Shown here one piece after another: positions 20,541-24,683 of a stretch of DNA of 24,683 nucleotides. Position 1 is the first letter of the stretch, and each line of letters starts with the position of its first letter. The notes under the pieces are model-generated. The model made no database searches, was not told the DNA's origin, and was given only the letters and a program-made list of their open reading frames with translations. A program made the translations under genes and the position numbers. Origin of the DNA: Rhizophagus sp. LPA8_4_AMF (lineage: Eukaryota > Glomeromycota > Glomeromycetes > Glomerales > Glomeraceae); NCBI GenBank assembly GCA_021464525.1, contig JADRCO010000919.1, positions 1 to 24,683 on the forward strand. The letters run 5' to 3'.

Positions 20541-21130
20541 TTTTTTTTTTCTGCAATACATGTTAAATTTTATTAGAATTAATATTAAATTCATGAAAAA
20601 GAATTTTAAGCTATCTAATATAATTAAGTATAATACCATCTGTCATTCATTTTATTGAACTCCATGTATGCACTGTTAGTGGAACTTGCTCCTATGCATG
20701 TAAGTGCATAACAGAAATTCATTTTGAAGAGATCTTCCCATAGTCTATAAAATATAGAATCCAAGAATCTATTACACTACAATAATTTTTTATTCCTAAT
20801 AACCTTCCAAAAAGTAAAATGTATACTGCTAATACAAAATCCCATTATTACCTGACACTCAACTTCTGAAGTAGGAATCCAAGGCTAAATGGAAACAAAT
20901 GTAGAACTATATGGATCCTTCAGTCCATTGTGTGGGTAATGTGATTTATTCTTTCACTATCATATATGTCAATATCCCCAATATCATCCATCTGCATTAA
21001 ATTAGTTATTGCAAATAGGATCTTTCCCAAACATGTTATAAAATAATAAAAGGCTTTGCACCTTCCAAATCAAAATAATAAATAAATTAGTGAAATGACA
21101 CAAGAAAAATCTATATCTAAAATCAATAAA
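20541..21130 (-). mobile_element. Retroposon family R, copy 4, truncated
   Basis: A ten-T run is followed by family R sequence (CTATCTAATATAATTAAGTA, GTATGCACTGTTAGTGGAA, the TTCTTTCACTATCATATA block, CACCTTCCAAATCAAA). It aligns with copies 1 and 2 until about 21120 and then stops. As the poly-A end is retained and the sense 5' end is lost, it looks like a 5'-truncated retroposon insertion. TTATTATT occurs at both ends, but in simple sequence, so it is weak as a duplication. Confidence 0.65.
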
Positions 21131-21429
21131 TATATTATTATTATTACTGGTTCTTAAAATAAACAATTTACTCTAATAAGCCAATTCCTTAATTTTAAAT
21201 TTCAACTTTTCCAAAATCAATTTTTTCAAATTCTTCAAAAACTAAATATAATAATTAAAAATTAGAAAATAAAATTGGGTATAGATTATTTATAAATTAC
21301 AATAAAAAGAAAAATAAAATATAACTCACTATTAGATGGTGATGCATTTCCAAAACCTGCATATGAATTGATTGATTGTTTTTACCTTTTTTATAAACTT
21401 GATTTCCAAAAACATCATCAAATAAATCA

Positions 21430-22752
21430 GGAATTTTTGATCCTATTTAATCTTACTTTTTCAGCAATTAAAAATTCACTATTAATTGAATAATAATGCT
21501 TTTTCCATTCTAAAAATAAGTTTCTTAATTCCGAGGCTTTTAGACGTTTTTTTGAATCATCATCCCAACATCTTTTCATAAGTTTTTGGAATATCTTTTG
21601 AAATTTCCGGACGATATACGCCCATAATTAATGTAAGTGGATCGTGCTTATATTCTTTATAAGGTAATTCGCAGCAGCAAAATTACCCACATAATAATTC
21701 CAAACTATAAATAGTTGAAGCAGTTGTAATTTGTAAACCTTGAATTTCCATTCAGATGTTCAGGAACGATAAAAGAAACTACGCCTATTTGAATTCAGAA
21801 GTTTCACTACCTCCATATAATCCCAGATCACTTATAGCCGGAAATTGAAATTCATCTTTATCATCCATCAAAATATTACCGCAATGAAGATCTTTATGAA
21901 CCATATCTTTACTATGAATTATGTCAAAAGCACCTGATAATTCTTCTAATATTTCCAAGCGCCTGTACTAAGTGAATTTTTCATCATGGACTTTATTTTC
22001 AATATAGTTAAGTAAATTACCATCATTTGCCCATGTCATCACCATAATATAAGAATTCGATTTTGGTCTTTTCTTAGAACGATCATCCCCCGGAGATTCA
22101 AAACATAGTAGCACGTGACTTTCATGATCACGTAAAAATTTTGATGATTTTGAACCTAGATATCAAAATTGCATTAATGATGAGTGTTATGAAGTTAAGA
22201 TAAACCAGAATTTACCTCTCTTAAAATTGATCAAATTCCATTCCTTTACCCATTTCCTTCGAAGCGACAGTTACATTAGGAACATTAATCCAGTTGCTGC
22301 TTTTCGGATTAATTCGTTGTTTAGGACCTTTGGTCCATACACCTTTAAATATTTTACATAAGCTACAGTACCTTCGGTTATATACTCAATACCCTCGATC
22401 TCTCTATAATCAATCCATTCGAAATAATCTAAACCATTTGTTGCGTTTAATTGACTTTCTTAAATCAATTGATCAATTTTTGGATGTTCACTCGTCCAAT
22501 TTTTAAAATTTTGTTCAAATTTCTGGTTTCACAAACTTTGCACCATTTAACAACTGCCATTTTATCTTAATTCCATTGGTTTAATAATGGATGTACCTTC
22601 AGGCTTTGCAATTAATTTCTTGTCGTTCTTAATCATCTCTTGATATCTATTAGTAATTTTCTTCTTATTATCTTGAATCGATCTTTTAGGATAAGTTTTT
22701 ATTTCACTGGCTTTTTCATTGTGTATGTCTTTAGTTTTTTTAAGCTTTTCAT
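21430..22752 (-). pseudogene. Decayed protein kinase of the expanded glomeromycotan family
   Basis: The minus strand contains kinase parts in the right order but in shifting frames. These are a possible start at 22752 (MKSLKKTKDI); the family N-terminal block WCKVCETRNL, NWTSEHPKIDQLI and DYFEWIDYREIE (22545-22385); an AVASK-like VTVASKEMGKGMEFDQF (about 22280-22220); an apparently retained AT-rich intron (about 22144-22217); SNSYIMVMTWANDGNLLNYI; the catalytic loop MVHKDLHCGNIL; an altered DFG reading ISDLGL; VPEHL in place of APE; YRPEISKDIP; and CWDDDSKKRLKASELRNLF, ending in a stop near 21440. At least three in-frame stops and several frame changes interrupt it. The family resembles tyrosine-kinase-like proteins, with several hundred copies in Rhizophagus. 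It is not functional. The open frame on the other strand (22294-22506) is an antisense shadow. Confidence 0.75.
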
Positions 22753-22867
22753 TGTTTCTACAAGTCGATTCTTTTAAAGAAAAATTTTTTTATTTGTAAA
22801 TAAATTTTGATAAAGCAGATAGACATGTTCTATAAAGAAATTCTTATTAAGTAAACACCACATCAAT

Positions 22868-23216
22868 TACACAGGCTATCGCGATAAGTCGAATTGGTAG
22901 GTTTCAGAGTATATCAAAGATATCCGATAAATCAAAAAACCTTTTTATACCGAATTTTATATGAAAATTATGTAAGAATCTGATGTATCAAGATTTACAA
23001 TAAAATAAGCTATGCTTAAACTTTGATTTAAGGGTTAAACTAGAAATTAATCATTTCGGTCGATATAACTGATATGGAATCAAATCCGATATAAAATATC
23101 GCTAAATACAATATATCGTGATTGTTTTAAAATGATAGACTTGGTTCCAGAAGAAAGGTCCGAAATAACCCCAAATCTGGTTTATCGAAGGTCCGATTTA
23201 TCGCGATTTGCCTATA
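22868..23216. mobile_element. MITE-like element with ATCGCGATAA terminal inverted repeats
   Basis: The left end, TACACAGGCTATCGCGATAA, pairs with the reverse of the right end, TATAGGCAAATCGCGATAA, both followed by a TCGRA-type base block. TA flanks each end. The interior carries several CGATAT/GATATC-type words (near 22916, 23060, 23090 and 23113). About 349 bp and no transposase. TA flanks and size suggest a pogo/Tc1-mariner-derived MITE. The open frame starting at 23132 begins in it and is not supported. Confidence 0.55.
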
Positions 23217-23475
23217 ATGGTCCTACCAAAAAAAGAAATTTTTCAATGAGAAAAAAGCTGCTCTATATAAGTAAAAAGAAAAAAAAAAAATACTTGTTAT
23301 ATAACAAGTATTGTTATCTTTTATCAACCAGAAAAGGGTATAAAAATTTGATCGGCGTAATGTATATATTTAAAGTTAAAAAGCAGAAATTGAGCCATGT
23401 TATCTACAAAGGATATATCTATTCACTACTTTTTTAAATAGCCGTAAACAAAATTTCATCGGGCCTATAGTAGTT
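23217..23475. other. Upstream region of the second amidase-like gene
   Basis: AT-rich leader with no RNA gene or clear motif. The promoter of the downstream gene must lie here or within the adjacent inverted-repeat element, which ends about 260 bp before the ATG. Confidence 0.4.
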
Positions 23476-24156
23476 ATGAACAAAGCACGACAAGGAACTT
23501 TTTTTGTTAACGACGTACCATATTCCGTTCCATTTCCCGTAATTGATTATAAAGATGAACAAAAAGGATATTCATTTACTACACGCTGGGAAAATAATTA
23601 TGGAATTCGTGAAGATCCAAGTGGAAATGGAGTAAATGGCATAGTATTACATTGGGACGTATGTGCATCAGCAAGAGATTGTTTTCGTACATTATGTCAA
23701 AGAGGAGTTTCAGCACATATAATGATAGATGGAGATGGAAGCGTGTATCAAATATTGGATTTAGCAAAATTGGCATATCATGCAAAAGGTTGGAATCAAA
23801 CTTCAATTGGGTTACTTTTACAGAACCCCGTTGACCCACCAAATAATGATCGAAATAGAGATGTTACTGAGAGTAGAGAGCCTGGAAATGATAAAAAATA
23901 CCCTCATTTGGATTTTACTGATGAACAAAAAGAAATGATAGTAGAAGTTTGTGATGTTTTGTGTCAAATTTTTCCTAATATACCAAAAGTCTTGCCCCCT
24001 CTTAGTGATGATGGGTTGATTACTACAGCTGTTTTACCGAAAAGTGAGAGGGTTGGCATTCTTGCTAATTATAATGTTCAAAGTGGCACTTTAGGTCCTG
24101 GAGATTCCTTATGGGTGGAATTTTATCGAGCTAACTTTCCAATTAGAAACTTATAA
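23476..24156 (+). CDS. PGRP/amidase-2-like protein, copy 2, one zinc ligand altered
   Basis: Intronless, 226 aa, about 70% identical by eye to the product of 12138-12839, with long identical blocks such as CQRGVSAHIMIDGDGSVYQ and GPGDSLWVEFY. It has the same layout: N-terminal FFVNDVPYSVPFPVI, then LHWD (His59), SAHIMIDGDG (His81), YHAKGWNQTSIG (His102) and GILANYNVQSG. In the last motif the zinc-binding histidine of the amidase-2 family is Asn198, while copy 1 has His206. The Asp/Cys third ligand is also absent (LGPGD). A classic zinc amidase reaction is therefore unlikely; binding of muropeptides, as in non-catalytic PGRPs, or another role is more plausible. There is no signal peptide. The frame is intact with conservative substitutions, which suggests selection. 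The ATG aligns with the start of the conserved N-terminal block, and the frame is open further upstream without another ATG nearby. Confidence 0.72.
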   Translation: MNKARQGTFFVNDVPYSVPFPVIDYKDEQKGYSFTTRWENNYGIREDPSGNGVNGIVLHWDVCASARDCFRTLCQRGVSAHIMIDGDGSVYQILDLAKLAYHAKGWNQTSIGLLLQNPVDPPNNDRNRDVTESREPGNDKKYPHLDFTDEQKEMIVEVCDVLCQIFPNIPKVLPPLSDDGLITTAVLPKSERVGILANYNVQSGTLGPGDSLWVEFYRANFPIRNL

Positions 24157-24683
24157 TTACTATCTACTTGTAGTTTGGTCAACAAATCTACATTTAAGTA
24201 GTCAAATTTATTTTCGGAAAGTTATATTATCATAAATTATGTAGTAAATTTACATTGTTTTATAATTATTTATTAAAATGATATATTAATTCCTTGTCGT
24301 TCTGAGTCTCGATATCCATTAATAATTTTCGTTAAATTCGTAACCGTTTAATTGTTTTAATATAATCGAAAATCAATTTTAAAGCCATACTTTTTATATT
24401 TCTGCAATTAAAAAGTTTACTAATTATAAATATTCAGGCGAGATGTTCTCATAGCACTATACAATTAATATTTACCTTTTGTTATACAATTCTTGACGGT
24501 ATAATGAATTTCCTTGCTTAAAAAGTTAATTTTATCGGGAAACTTTGATAAAATTATTACCTTTAGCCATTTATTCTCCTTTCTGGCCATGAACATATAA
24601 CAATATTTATATGTGCCCTGTCGATTAACAGTCACTGGTCATTTCCAGCGCAGCGTCAATCACTAATTAAAAATTTTGTACTA
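24157..24683. other. Intergenic end of window
   Basis: No gene seen. 24290-24345 resembles 22610-22665 of the kinase pseudogene (shared TTGTCGTTCT and TAATTTTC words) and on the minus strand can be read KIINGYRDSERQG, so it may be a tiny kinase-family relic. The 15-mer GTCACTGGTCATTTC near 24641 is shared with the island at 4570-4925. Confidence 0.3.

Noticed and set aside
22294-22506. Plus-strand frame of 70 codons
   Set aside because: It is antisense to the N-terminal part of the kinase pseudogene.
23132-23437. Plus-strand frame of 101 codons before the second amidase-like gene
   Set aside because: It begins in the inverted-repeat element and runs into lysine-rich simple sequence. There is no domain and nothing comparable before the first copy.
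1-24683. tRNA, rRNA and CRISPR-like arrays
   Set aside because: I looked for tRNA B-box-like motifs, cloverleaf ends, rRNA blocks and regularly spaced repeats, and saw none.

Overview
The window looks like nuclear DNA of an arbuscular mycorrhizal fungus (Glomeromycotina), most likely Rhizophagus irregularis or a close relative. The evidence is the very AT-rich composition, protein genes cut by GT-AG introns of roughly 65-85 bp, a fungal white-collar photoreceptor, a decayed FAR1/MULE-type transposase with a SWIM finger, a decayed member of a tyrosine-kinase-like family, and dense nested repeats. The species is inferred from these family habits; no database was searched.

Layout. 1-1650: decayed FAR1/MULE transposase, minus strand. 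1830-3599: a 1.6-kb retroposon (copy 1) with target-site duplications and a nested MITE. 3650-4330: remnants of a CCHC zinc-knuckle protein. 4570-4925: GC-richer island with CACGTG palindromes. 5313-8782: complete ten-exon white-collar-1 gene, minus strand, reconstructed as 753 aa with LOV, two PAS and GATA zinc-finger domains. 8783-10848: divergent intergenic region with a small hairpin element. 10849-11777: four-exon EFM4/METTL10-type lysine methyltransferase, 239 aa. 11786-12093: orphan coding-like remnant. 12138-12839: intronless PGRP/amidase-2-like gene. 13432-15296: retroposon copy 2 carrying a different nested MITE. 15300-21200: repeat graveyard with several foldback elements, an unidentified coding remnant and two more divergent retroposon copies. 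21430-22752: decayed protein kinase, minus strand. 22868-23216: element with inverted ends. 23476-24156: second PGRP/amidase-2-like gene, paralogous to the first. The remaining sequence shows no gene I can support.

Four genes look intact: wc-1, EFM4 and the two amidase-like genes. wc-1 and EFM4 are housekeeping or regulatory genes in divergent orientation. The two amidase-like paralogues lie in the same orientation 10.6 kb apart, and the space between them is almost entirely repeat-derived. They are the least ordinary genes here: they have a peptidoglycan-amidase fold but no visible secretion signal, and a histidine expected to bind zinc is present in the first copy and replaced by asparagine in the second.
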